Assembly (NCBI GenBank): GCA_030656435.1
Contig: JAUSOA010000121.1
Span: 1 to 5,870 of the forward strand
Direction of reading: 5' to 3'
DNA length: 5,870 nt
Source of the DNA: Acholeplasmataceae bacterium
GTDB taxonomy: Bacteria > Bacillota_I > Bacilli_A > Acholeplasmatales > Acholeplasmataceae
The position numbers and the translations under genes are program-made. Under the pieces are notes generated by a model. The model was given only the letters and a program-made list of their open reading frames with translations, did no database searches and had not been told where the DNA came from. This document shows, piece by piece, positions 1-4,516 of this stretch; positions within the stretch are counted from its first letter, which is position 1, and each line of letters opens with the position of its first letter.

Positions 1-289
1 CTTCTAATTTTGAAGGTTTACCCATGGGTCCAGCAAAGTCTATTAAATAATCCCCGGTTTCCAAAAGATCTAATTTTTGAGTGGTGCTGCCAACAACTTG
101 AAAAATAATGGAAATGGTTCCATTATTTATGTTCGATTCAGCAATTGTTAAGGGTATTCTTTCTCCATTTTCTTCTACTCTAAGCATAACAAATTGCCCC
201 GGTTTTGCATGTCTAACGACATCTGGGGCTTTGATTGTTAGTTTGGATACAGTTGGAGTCAATTTGATTTTCTCTGTAATTAAAAACAT
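1..289 (-). CDS. NfnA/SudB-like FAD/NAD-binding electron-transfer subunit (partial, N-terminal 96 residues)
   Basis: The frame is open from an ATG at 289 to the left edge, so the 3' end is missing. The start has a clear SD, AGGAGA at 301-296, six bases upstream. The translation begins MFLITEKIKLTPTVSKLTIK and carries RIPLTIA at residues 44-50 and DFAGPMGKPS at 84-93. These are the flavin-binding strand and the loop before the NAD domain in the sulfide dehydrogenase / dihydroorotate dehydrogenase electron-transfer / NfnA family. Known members bind FAD and a 2Fe-2S cluster and pass electrons between NAD(P)H and a partner subunit in the cytoplasm. The usual partner is a GltD-like NADPH oxidoreductase, often the next gene, which here would lie beyond the left edge. 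The 2Fe-2S cysteines would be in the missing C-terminus, so Nfn, Sud and PyrK-like roles cannot be told apart. Family call is firm, exact role open. Confidence 0.85.
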   Translation of the reverse strand, partial: MFLITEKIKLTPTVSKLTIKAPDVVRHAKPGQFVMLRVEENGERIPLTIAESNINNGTISIIFQVVGSTTQKLDLLETGDYLIDFAGPMGKPSKLE

Positions 290-291
290 GG

Positions 292-312
292 CTATTCTCC
301 TAAAATCTTCAT
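292..312 (-). other. Possible leaderless six-codon upstream ORF
   Basis: ATG at 312 opens MKILGE and ends with TAG at 294-292, two bases before the ATG of the NfnA-like gene. Counting from the TATAAT at 324-319, the first transcribed base should fall at or next to A312, so this ATG would be at the very 5' end of the mRNA. The SD of the main gene is inside this small ORF. It may simply be chance, because the leader is short and AT-rich. Confidence 0.25.
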
Positions 313-318
313 GGTTAT

Positions 319-347
319 ATTATACCATGCAAAAAGAGCACTCTTCA
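319..347 (-). promoter_or_regulatory. Promoter of the NfnA/SudB-like gene (extended -10)
   Basis: A perfect TATAAT lies at 324-319, preceded by TGG at 327-325, which makes an extended -10. The -35 is weak (TGAAGA at 347-342) with a 17-base spacer. The predicted start of transcription is near 312, about 22 bases before the ATG at 289. An inverted repeat, AAGAG-CA-CTCTT on the plus strand at 334-345, covers most of the -35 and part of the spacer and could be an operator. Confidence 0.7.
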
Positions 348-370
348 CATGTTTTTTGGATTTTAAAGAT

Positions 371-399
371 AAAAAAAATGGAAGTATTTAGCTTCCATT
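371..399 (-). terminator. Rho-independent terminator of the acetyltransferase-DUF2161 operon
   Basis: On the minus strand AATGGAAG (399-392) pairs with CTTCCATT (384-377) around a seven-base loop, followed by six more T residues (376-371). The TAA stop codon (390-388) of the DUF2161 gene is inside the loop, so the last codons of the gene form the rising arm of the terminator. Confidence 0.85.
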
Positions 400-1041
400 G
401 TTGATTTCTTGGATTCCTTTTTCGGAGAGAGTATAGCTACCTCGCTCAATCCGGTGAAACCATCCATAATAATTTTTTTGGAGGATTGATGATACATTGG
501 GATTAGTCGTTAGAATCTTAATTTCTTTTGGCGAAATCCCTGGATGTGCATGAAGTACTTTAAGAATTTCTAGAGCTTGTTCTCGATAAAAAGTCATCTT
601 TTTACCCCTCATACCACCAAGATTTTTGTTGCTGCTTCTATTTTTGAATTCGCTTAACAACTTATTTTTAGTTTTCTTGTTTTTATTTCTACTTTGATTT
701 AAATCATAGTCCTTTGCATCTAATGAAATCTCGACACCTTGCTTAGAGATGACCATTAAGCCAATAGAAAGTCTTCTTAGAAGAAGATGAAATGATCTTA
801 TATTATTTTGATGACTGACTGTTGCGCTTTTGGGTATAGCAATATAAACTATATCTGCTATTTTCTGTCTTTCGATTGCTTGATAAATTAGTTTGAGTGT
901 AATAGAAGTTTTGAGTTCTATAGCAACTACTTCCTCATCTTTTACAGCTAAAATATCAATTGCACCAATTTCTCCTTTGACTTGATATCCTTGATTTTCT
1001 AAAAGTTCTTTAATGGGTAAGAATAATTCAGTTTCTAGCAT
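388..1041 (-). CDS. DUF2161-type PD-(D/E)XK nuclease-like protein
   Basis: This 217-residue protein matches the DUF2161 family as I know it. The N-terminal half has the PD-(D/E)XK layout: E24 in VKGEIG, D29 in AIDI, E42 and K44 in AIELKTS, then Q54 and RQK at 58-60 in the helix that follows. A basic, low-complexity linker (about 115-148) is rich in K, N, R and S. The C-terminal part (about 150-215) includes NYYGWFHRIERGSYTLSEKG (190-209), a small helical, winged-helix-like unit typical of the family. The fold implies a metal-dependent phosphodiesterase, perhaps acting on DNA or RNA; no substrate is established and the activity is inferred. It begins nine bases after the acetyltransferase stop. 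Its SD (GAGGTG, 1051-1046) shares a base with that TAG, which indicates co-transcription and probable translational coupling. No restriction methylase or defence partner is visible, so a restriction role is not supported. Confidence 0.8.
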   Translation of the reverse strand: MLETELFLPIKELLENQGYQVKGEIGAIDILAVKDEEVVAIELKTSITLKLIYQAIERQKIADIVYIAIPKSATVSHQNNIRSFHLLLRRLSIGLMVISKQGVEISLDAKDYDLNQSRNKNKKTKNKLLSEFKNRSSNKNLGGMRGKKMTFYREQALEILKVLHAHPGISPKEIKILTTNPNVSSILQKNYYGWFHRIERGSYTLSEKGIQEINNGS

Positions 1042-1050
1042 GTCACACCT

Positions 1051-1659
1051 CTATTTTGTTTGATCATATTCTGCTTTTTTCTTTTCCCAGTATGCTTTAT
1101 CCTCATCAGTGATTCTTCTCTTTACCTTACATGGATTTCCGAAGGCTATCACATCACTTGGAATATCTTTTGTAACCACAGAACCAGAGCCAATAACCAC
1201 TCTGTCTCCTATGGTAACACCTGGATTGATCACTACATTCCCGCCAATCCACGTATCGTTACCGATAACAACTTTAGTACCAAATTCGAGTTGCGTTCTT
1301 CTTACATCAGGATCAATTGGATGACCTGCAGTAAAAATGGAAACTCTTGGTCCAAACATAACATTATCCTTGATAATAATTTGATTGACATCCAAAAATA
1401 TACAGTCATGATTTGCATAGAAATTTTTGCCGATGCTAATATTTTTTCCGTAGTCAAAATAAATTGGTGGTTGTATCTTAAAGAATTCTTCAGTGGATTT
1501 AAAAATGAATCGAATGAGCTCCATCCGAGAGGAGTCATCAAGCTCATTGGTTTGATTGTATAAATACATCACTCTTTTAGCTTCATTAGCCATTTGACTC
1601 AATTCTTCATCATGAGCCATGTAAAGCTTTCCTTCAAGCATCTTATTTTTTTCACTCAT
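1051..1659 (-). CDS. Maa/LacA-type sugar O-acetyltransferase
   Basis: This 202-residue protein belongs to the left-handed beta-helix (hexapeptide repeat) acetyltransferases of the Maa/LacA/NodL group, which move acetyl from acetyl-CoA to a sugar hydroxyl in the cytoplasm. The N-terminal Maa cap is visible as MLEGKLYMAHDEELSQMA (7-24). Next come RMELI, FDYGKNISIGKNFYANHDCI (68-87) and the active-site segment SIFTAGHPIDPDVR (107-120), with the catalytic His at 113. Hexapeptide turns follow as VVIGNDTWIGGNVVINPGVTIG (split here at 130-140 and 141-151), and the C-terminus has the usual IAFGNPCKVKRRI (171-183). I chose the ATG at 1659 because it has AGAGGA (1672-1667) seven bases upstream. An in-frame ATG at 1698 abuts the -10 hexamer, so it lies upstream of the predicted transcript. 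It is the first gene of an operon with the DUF2161 gene. The sugar substrate cannot be read from the sequence, so maltose is only the family default. Confidence 0.9.
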   Translation of the reverse strand: MSEKNKMLEGKLYMAHDEELSQMANEAKRVMYLYNQTNELDDSSRMELIRFIFKSTEEFFKIQPPIYFDYGKNISIGKNFYANHDCIFLDVNQIIIKDNVMFGPRVSIFTAGHPIDPDVRRTQLEFGTKVVIGNDTWIGGNVVINPGVTIGDRVVIGSGSVVTKDIPSDVIAFGNPCKVKRRITDEDKAYWEKKKAEYDQTK

Positions 1660-1689
1660 TGGTTTTTCCTCTTTGTTCATTCTAGTTAT

Positions 1690-1718
1690 ATTATACATTT
1701 CTATCTGATATAGACCAA
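1690..1718 (-). promoter_or_regulatory. Promoter of the acetyltransferase-DUF2161 operon
   Basis: TATAAT at 1695-1690 and TTGGTC at 1718-1713 are separated by 17 bases. Transcription should begin near 1683, giving a leader of about 24 bases that holds the AGAGGA SD of the ATG at 1659. The -35 matches consensus only in TTG. Confidence 0.7.
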
Positions 1719-1742
1719 GTATTCAAAAGAAAAAGGCAAAAG

Positions 1743-1768
1743 AAAAAGGTTTAGAATTACTCTAAACC
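1743..1768 (-). terminator. Rho-independent terminator of the rhodanese gene
   Basis: GGTTTAGA (1768-1761) pairs perfectly over 8 bp with TCTAAACC (1755-1748) around a five-base loop. It is followed on the minus strand by TTTTTC and then four more T residues. It lies about 8 bases after the rhodanese stop codon. Confidence 0.9.
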
Positions 1769-1775
1769 CGTATAT

Positions 1776-2114
1776 TTAACCTATAACCGTTTGGTATGGC
1801 CAATCGATAATTCCACCCATATCATAGACATGATGATAGCCAAGATGCTTCATTACTTGTCTTGCATATATGCTTCTTACTCCACTTCTACAGTAAATAA
1901 TATAGATTAATTCTTTATTTGGATATAAATGTAATATAGAAGCCATAATATCAGTAACCGGTAGTAAAATTGCATTTTCTATGTGTTCGTCTAAATATTC
2001 TTCTTTTGTTCTGACATCGAGTAGTATAATCGATTGATCGTGGTCCATCATATCCTTACCATCAACTGCACTTAACACGTAGTGATCACTTACCAAAGCT
2101 TTTTTATCACACAT
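1776..2114 (-). CDS. Single-domain rhodanese-like sulfurtransferase
   Basis: The protein is 112 residues, the usual size of a one-domain rhodanese, and probably cytoplasmic since no signal peptide or membrane segment is seen. Family marks are LLDVRTKEEYLDEHIENAIL (31-50), the strand YIIYC and the active-site loop CRSGVRS (75-81). Cys75 is the sulfur-carrying nucleophile. The C-terminal VYDMGGIIDWP (97-107) is also typical. Such proteins take sulfane sulfur from thiosulfate or persulfides and hand it to acceptors; the real donor and acceptor are unknown. I prefer the ATG at 2114, which has a GGGTG SD six bases upstream. An in-frame GTG at 2123 would add three residues but lacks an SD at a good distance. 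I find no convincing promoter between this gene and the upstream tRNA terminator; AT-rich hexamers such as TAGAAT at 2142-2137 have no matching -35. Readthrough from the tRNA unit is possible. Confidence 0.9.
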   Translation of the reverse strand: MCDKKALVSDHYVLSAVDGKDMMDHDQSIILLDVRTKEEYLDEHIENAILLPVTDIMASILHLYPNKELIYIIYCRSGVRSIYARQVMKHLGYHHVYDMGGIIDWPYQTVIG

Positions 2115-2176
2115 CAAAAACACCCACTTTTTTTATATTCTACAGCATCATCATATTACTTTCTTACTTATCTATT

Positions 2177-2205
2177 AAAAAATTCAATACAAGTGTACTG
2201 AATTT
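2177..2205 (-). terminator. Terminator downstream of tRNA-Val
   Basis: AAATTCAGTAC (2205-2195) pairs with GTATTGAATTT (2190-2180) over 11 bp including one G-U pair, with a four-base loop, and then T residues at 2179-2177. A T run also follows on the plus strand (2207-2212), so the hairpin could work in both directions. It lies 12 bases past the tRNA 3' end and would also stop readthrough from the UPF0316 gene. Confidence 0.85.
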
Positions 2206-2217
2206 ATTTTTTATAAA

Positions 2218-2292
2218 TGGTGAAGTTAGTAGGGATTGAACCTACGACCCCTTCCACGTCAAGGAAGTGCTCTCCCGCTGAGCTATAACTCC
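2218..2292 (-). tRNA. tRNA-Val (anticodon GAC)
   Basis: The minus strand folds as a complete 75-base cloverleaf. The acceptor GGAGTTA pairs with TAACTTC (one G-U pair), the D stem is GCTC/GAGC, and the anticodon stem CTTCC/GGAAG has loop TTGACGT. The variable region is GGGTC, the T stem is GTAGG/CCTAC with loop TTCAATC, the discriminator is A, and CCA is encoded. Anticodon GAC reads the valine codons GUC and GUU. Position 37 is G, where bacterial tRNA-Val usually has A. The gene has its own promoter 12 bases upstream and a terminator just downstream, and stands alone rather than in a tRNA cluster, at least within this window. Confidence 0.97.
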
Positions 2293-2303
2293 GACCAATT
2301 TCT

Positions 2304-2332
2304 ATTATACATACTTTTAAGCATATAATCAA
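2304..2332 (-). promoter_or_regulatory. Promoter of tRNA-Val
   Basis: TTGATT (2332-2327) and a perfect TATAAT (2309-2304) have the ideal 17-base spacer. Transcription should start near 2297, about five bases before the mature tRNA end at 2292, giving a very short 5' trailer for RNase P to remove. The promoter lies in the 48 bases between the UPF0316 stop codon and the tRNA. Confidence 0.85.
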
Positions 2333-2340
2333 CGATTATA

Positions 2341-2904
2341 TTATTTTGCTAATTTTCGCCATGGACTGACATATCCACCGGATACAATAGATACCTCATT
2401 GGCAACAATGACTGCCTTACTATTAATACTTTCAATTAACGTAATAATTGACTGCTTATTTTTTCTATTAGCAAAGATCATCAAGACAACACGATCCGAA
2501 TCCTTACCATGTGCATCAAGACTTGTTACACCATGACCGGATTGACGAAGCACTGAAATGATATCTACTGACGATTCCTTGCTAGTGATTACGTGGATCA
2601 AAATCTTACCAACTGCGACCTTATTTTCAATGATTGAACCGATATAAACACCGATTGCAAAGCCTAGTGCATAGATGATACCTTTGAGTGGTGCATTGGT
2701 CATACCCATGATTACAGTTGATGCTACAAATATCCATAAAAGGACTTCAAAAAAAGCCAAAATACTTCCTGGTTTTTTATATCCTTTGCTGATTAAAATG
2801 ATACGCATGGTTCCAATTGCTACTTCAATGATCTTAGAAAAGAAAATTAAAGCGAGTTCCCAAAGCGGTACAGATGTTAAGAAATTCCAAATTGATTCAA
2901 GCAT
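2341..2904 (-). CDS. UPF0316 membrane protein (DUF5698 + DUF2179), YebE-like
   Basis: This 187-residue protein has the full UPF0316 layout and the usual length of B. subtilis YebE-type proteins. Three hydrophobic helices can be seen at about 15-38, 48-68 and 75-92. They include the family segments TMRIILISKGYKKPGSILAF (32-51) and FFEVLLWIFVASTVI (51-65). ENKVAVGKILIHVIT (93-107) then leads into a cytoplasmic DUF2179 domain with SGHGVTSLDAHGKDSDR (122-138) and VLMIFANRK (140-148). DUF2179 is a small alpha/beta domain also found at the end of YitT-type membrane proteins; its ligand and the protein's role are not established. The ATG at 2904 has AGGTGAT (2916-2910) five bases upstream. No terminator separates the gene from tRNA-Val, so its transcript probably ends at the hairpin after the tRNA. 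Confidence 0.9.
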   Translation of the reverse strand: MLESIWNFLTSVPLWELALIFFSKIIEVAIGTMRIILISKGYKKPGSILAFFEVLLWIFVASTVIMGMTNAPLKGIIYALGFAIGVYIGSIIENKVAVGKILIHVITSKESSVDIISVLRQSGHGVTSLDAHGKDSDRVVLMIFANRKNKQSIITLIESINSKAVIVANEVSIVSGGYVSPWRKLAK

Positions 2905-2921
2905 GTTTGATCACCTCATAT

Positions 2922-2949
2922 ATTATATCACTTAGATCTATAAATACAA
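2922..2949 (-). promoter_or_regulatory. Promoter of the UPF0316 gene (extended -10)
   Basis: A perfect TATAAT at 2927-2922 is preceded by TGA at 2930-2928, forming an extended -10. TTGTAT at 2949-2944 is a poor -35 with a 16-base spacer. Transcription should start near 2915, right at the SD (2916-2910), so the leader would be only about 11 bases. Confidence 0.65.
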
Positions 2950-2958
2950 GGAATAATC

Positions 2959-3330
2959 TTATGATTTTTTAAATCCAACACATGACCATTCTTGATCTAA
3001 ACTGATATTCGCGTTTGGGATTAACCCATCTTCTTTTGCGAAGATAAAAAATGAATCTCTATTGATATCATATTTCACTTTATTGGTTGATTTTTTATAT
3101 GAAATCCATAATCTTGCATCGAAATCCATGATGGATAGAGCTTCATTAATTCTTTCCTTATATTCCTTTTCTGATTCAACAAAAAGATGAATGAATTTAG
3201 GTTTTTTTAAACTTGTAAAATCTACATAGTCTTGATTTTTCACCATCTCTTGATAAGCTAAAGGAGCATAGAAAAAAACACCCGGTGTACCTGGTTTCAC
3301 TCTCATTTTCTTAAAAACCAATGCATCCAT
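2959..3330 (-). CDS. DUF3052-like conserved protein of unknown function
   Basis: This 123-residue protein is probably cytoplasmic, with no signal peptide or membrane segment. Its pattern matches small proteins annotated as DUF3052: a start with KKMRVKPGTPGVFFYAPLAY (7-26), a middle KPKFIHLFVESEKEY (43-57), then ARLWISYKKSTNKVKYDINRD (split as 72-80 and 81-92) and a C-terminal SLDQEWSCVGFKK (110-122). The LWISY-K-x-D-x-x-RD and D-x-x-WS pieces are the conserved points I recognise; no catalytic role is known to me. I chose the ATG at 3330 because GGAGG (3343-3339) lies eight bases upstream. An in-frame ATG at 3354 has no SD and lies in the 3' arm of a hairpin. The gene follows the reductase by 67 bases with no clear promoter, so it is probably co-transcribed. 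Its translation may be set by the hairpin. Confidence 0.7.
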   Translation of the reverse strand: MDALVFKKMRVKPGTPGVFFYAPLAYQEMVKNQDYVDFTSLKKPKFIHLFVESEKEYKERINEALSIMDFDARLWISYKKSTNKVKYDINRDSFFIFAKEDGLIPNANISLDQEWSCVGFKKS

Positions 3331-3338
3331 AATAAAAA

Positions 3339-3373
3339 CCTCCACTGTTTTCATTTTAGCATGAAATCAGTGG
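3339..3373 (-). promoter_or_regulatory. Hairpin overlapping the SD of the DUF3052-like gene
   Basis: On the minus strand positions 3373-3361 pair with 3354-3342 over 13 positions with a single A-A mismatch, leaving a six-base loop (3360-3355). The 3' arm ends in the two leading G residues of the GGAGG SD (3343-3339). Five T residues follow the SD, so the structure could act as a leaky terminator of the reductase gene, as a translational brake on the next gene, or both. Confidence 0.6.
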
Positions 3374-3397
3374 AATGTTTATTTTACAAGCTTTGTT

Positions 3398-4345
3398 TTA
3401 ATGCTTATAGGTTAGTGTTTTCTCAGGATAAAAGAATTTAGTGATTGCACCAATTGCTGTTGCAGCCTCACCAAGTGCTGTAACAATCATTCTGAGCTTC
3501 CCTTCATAAAATACACTATTGCCAACTGCATAAATACCATTTCTAGAGGTCTGCATGTTTGGTGATACCATAATGGAGTTATCCTTAACATCGACTAGCC
3601 ATTGATCCATCTTAGATTTTACAGGACTTACACCATAAAAGACTAAAATTGCATCTGTTTTTATGGCTACTAATTCTTTAGTTTCTATATGTTCTAAAAT
3701 GAGCTCACTAGCTGTAAAATCTCCAGTAACATCCTTAGCTACATAAGGAGTCATCACGTTTAGTTTTTTTCTCGCATGTTCGACATTGTGTTGATGCGCT
3801 CTAAAATCGTGTCTTCTATGAACAAGAGTCACCGATTTTGCAATACCAACTAAAGTTAGTGCCCAGTCAACCGCAGAATCACCACCACCAAGGACAACTA
3901 CATCTTTATCCTTAAGTATGCTAGTGTCCTTAATAAAATAATGGACATTAATCATTTTTTCAGCCTTAGGTATTTCGAGTTTTTTAGGTTGAAACATCCC
4001 ACCGCCATTCGCGAGCAAAATTGTTTTCGTTCTAAAGATGCCTTGGTTGGTGTGAAGAATGTAAAAATGTTCATGTTCTTCTACGCCTGTTGCTTGTGTA
4101 TTCATATAAAGAGGAACTTCATCTTCATATTCCTTGTACTGCAAGTAAAGGTTATTAGCGAGATCATTCGCATTAATTCTAGCAAATCCAGGCATGTCAT
4201 AAATGGTTTTCTCACGATATAAAGTTAATTGTCCACCGTATTCACTTGAGGATTCAATAATTGCTGCTTTTATTTTATTCATTGCTGCACAAGTTGCTGC
4301 ATATAAGCCAGCAGGACCTGCGCCAATGATGATTAAATCATACAT
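3398..4345 (-). CDS. Thioredoxin-reductase-like ferredoxin/flavodoxin-NADP reductase (type 2, YumC-like)
   Basis: This 315-residue FAD/NAD(P) two-domain protein should be a cytoplasmic flavoenzyme moving electrons between NADPH and ferredoxin or flavodoxin. The FAD Rossmann motif GAGPAG is at 8-13, E31 ends the second strand, and GGQL (37-40) and YDMPGF (49-54) follow the YumC pattern. NADPH binding is shown by VVLGGGDSAVDWAL (150-163) and VHRRHDFRAH (175-184). The C-terminal FAD segment is YAVGNSVFYEGKLRMIVTAL (272-291). The only Cys is C19. The CxxC pair of true thioredoxin reductase is absent, which favours the ferredoxin-NADP reductase subfamily over TrxB. The conserved Asp of the C-terminal GD motif is Asn276 here. 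The start ATG has AGGTG eight bases upstream. The length is close to, slightly shorter than, the usual 325-350. In Bacillus the equivalent enzyme is essential; that is family knowledge, not shown here. Confidence 0.88.
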   Translation of the reverse strand: MYDLIIIGAGPAGLYAATCAAMNKIKAAIIESSSEYGGQLTLYREKTIYDMPGFARINANDLANNLYLQYKEYEDEVPLYMNTQATGVEEHEHFYILHTNQGIFRTKTILLANGGGMFQPKKLEIPKAEKMINVHYFIKDTSILKDKDVVVLGGGDSAVDWALTLVGIAKSVTLVHRRHDFRAHQHNVEHARKKLNVMTPYVAKDVTGDFTASELILEHIETKELVAIKTDAILVFYGVSPVKSKMDQWLVDVKDNSIMVSPNMQTSRNGIYAVGNSVFYEGKLRMIVTALGEAATAIGAITKFFYPEKTLTYKH

Positions 4346-4381
4346 TACACATACACCTATTCTTTCTTTGATAGTGATAAG

Positions 4382-4410
4382 AGTTTACCATATTTGGAGA
4401 TAAAAGTCGA
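4382..4410 (-). promoter_or_regulatory. Candidate promoter of the reductase gene
   Basis: TCGACT (4410-4405) and TAAACT (4387-4382) are 17 bases apart, each matching consensus at four of six positions, and TGG at 4390-4388 adds an extended -10. The start would be near 4375, a leader of about 30 bases. The 147-base gap between this gene and the CotH terminator must hold its promoter; another weak pair, TTGAAC with TTTATC, also lies in it, so the exact site is uncertain. Confidence 0.45.
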
Positions 4411-4492
4411 GATACTTTGATGTTCAAAAAGAATAGAAAGTGTTTTCATCAGCGCTTATTTATAGTCAATACGATTAACAGCTCAAATTAGT

Positions 4493-4516
4493 AAAAAAAG
4501 ACCTTTCGGCCTTCTT
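4493..4516 (-). terminator. Rho-independent terminator of the CotH-like gene
   Basis: AAGGCC, a GAAA tetraloop and GGTCTT form the core stem (4513-4498, one G-U pair), followed by T residues ending at 4493. The stem can be extended outward into the TAA stop codon (4517-4515), so gene end and terminator overlap. Confidence 0.9.

Noticed and set aside
108..404. Plus-strand open frame of 98 codons
   Set aside because: It lies opposite the NfnA-like gene, its promoter and the terminator at 371-399, has no SD and no family resemblance.
1060..1563. Plus-strand open frame of 167 codons
   Set aside because: It is entirely antisense to the acetyltransferase, which has clear motifs; the translation is an unlikely mix rich in I, N, W and S with no recognisable domain.
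1660..1698. Upstream in-frame ATG (1698) that would lengthen the acetyltransferase by 13 residues
   Set aside because: It abuts the TATAAT of the promoter, so it would not be in the transcript, and it has no SD. The ATG at 1659 has AGAGGA at good spacing and matches the family start.
2115..2123. GTG start at 2123 for the rhodanese
   Set aside because: No SD at a workable distance; the ATG three codons later has GGGTG six bases upstream.
3331..3354. Upstream in-frame ATG (3354) for the DUF3052-like gene
   Set aside because: It has no SD and is part of a hairpin arm, while GGAGG stands eight bases before the ATG at 3330.
3398..4345. Calling the flavoprotein a thioredoxin reductase (TrxB)
   Set aside because: The redox CxxC pair in the NADPH domain is absent; the protein has one Cys, at position 19, in the FAD domain.
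4346..4492. Search of the 147-base gap for a small gene, riboswitch or repeat
   Set aside because: Only weak promoter-like hexamers and an SD are seen; there is no stable stem-loop set or small ORF with an SD.
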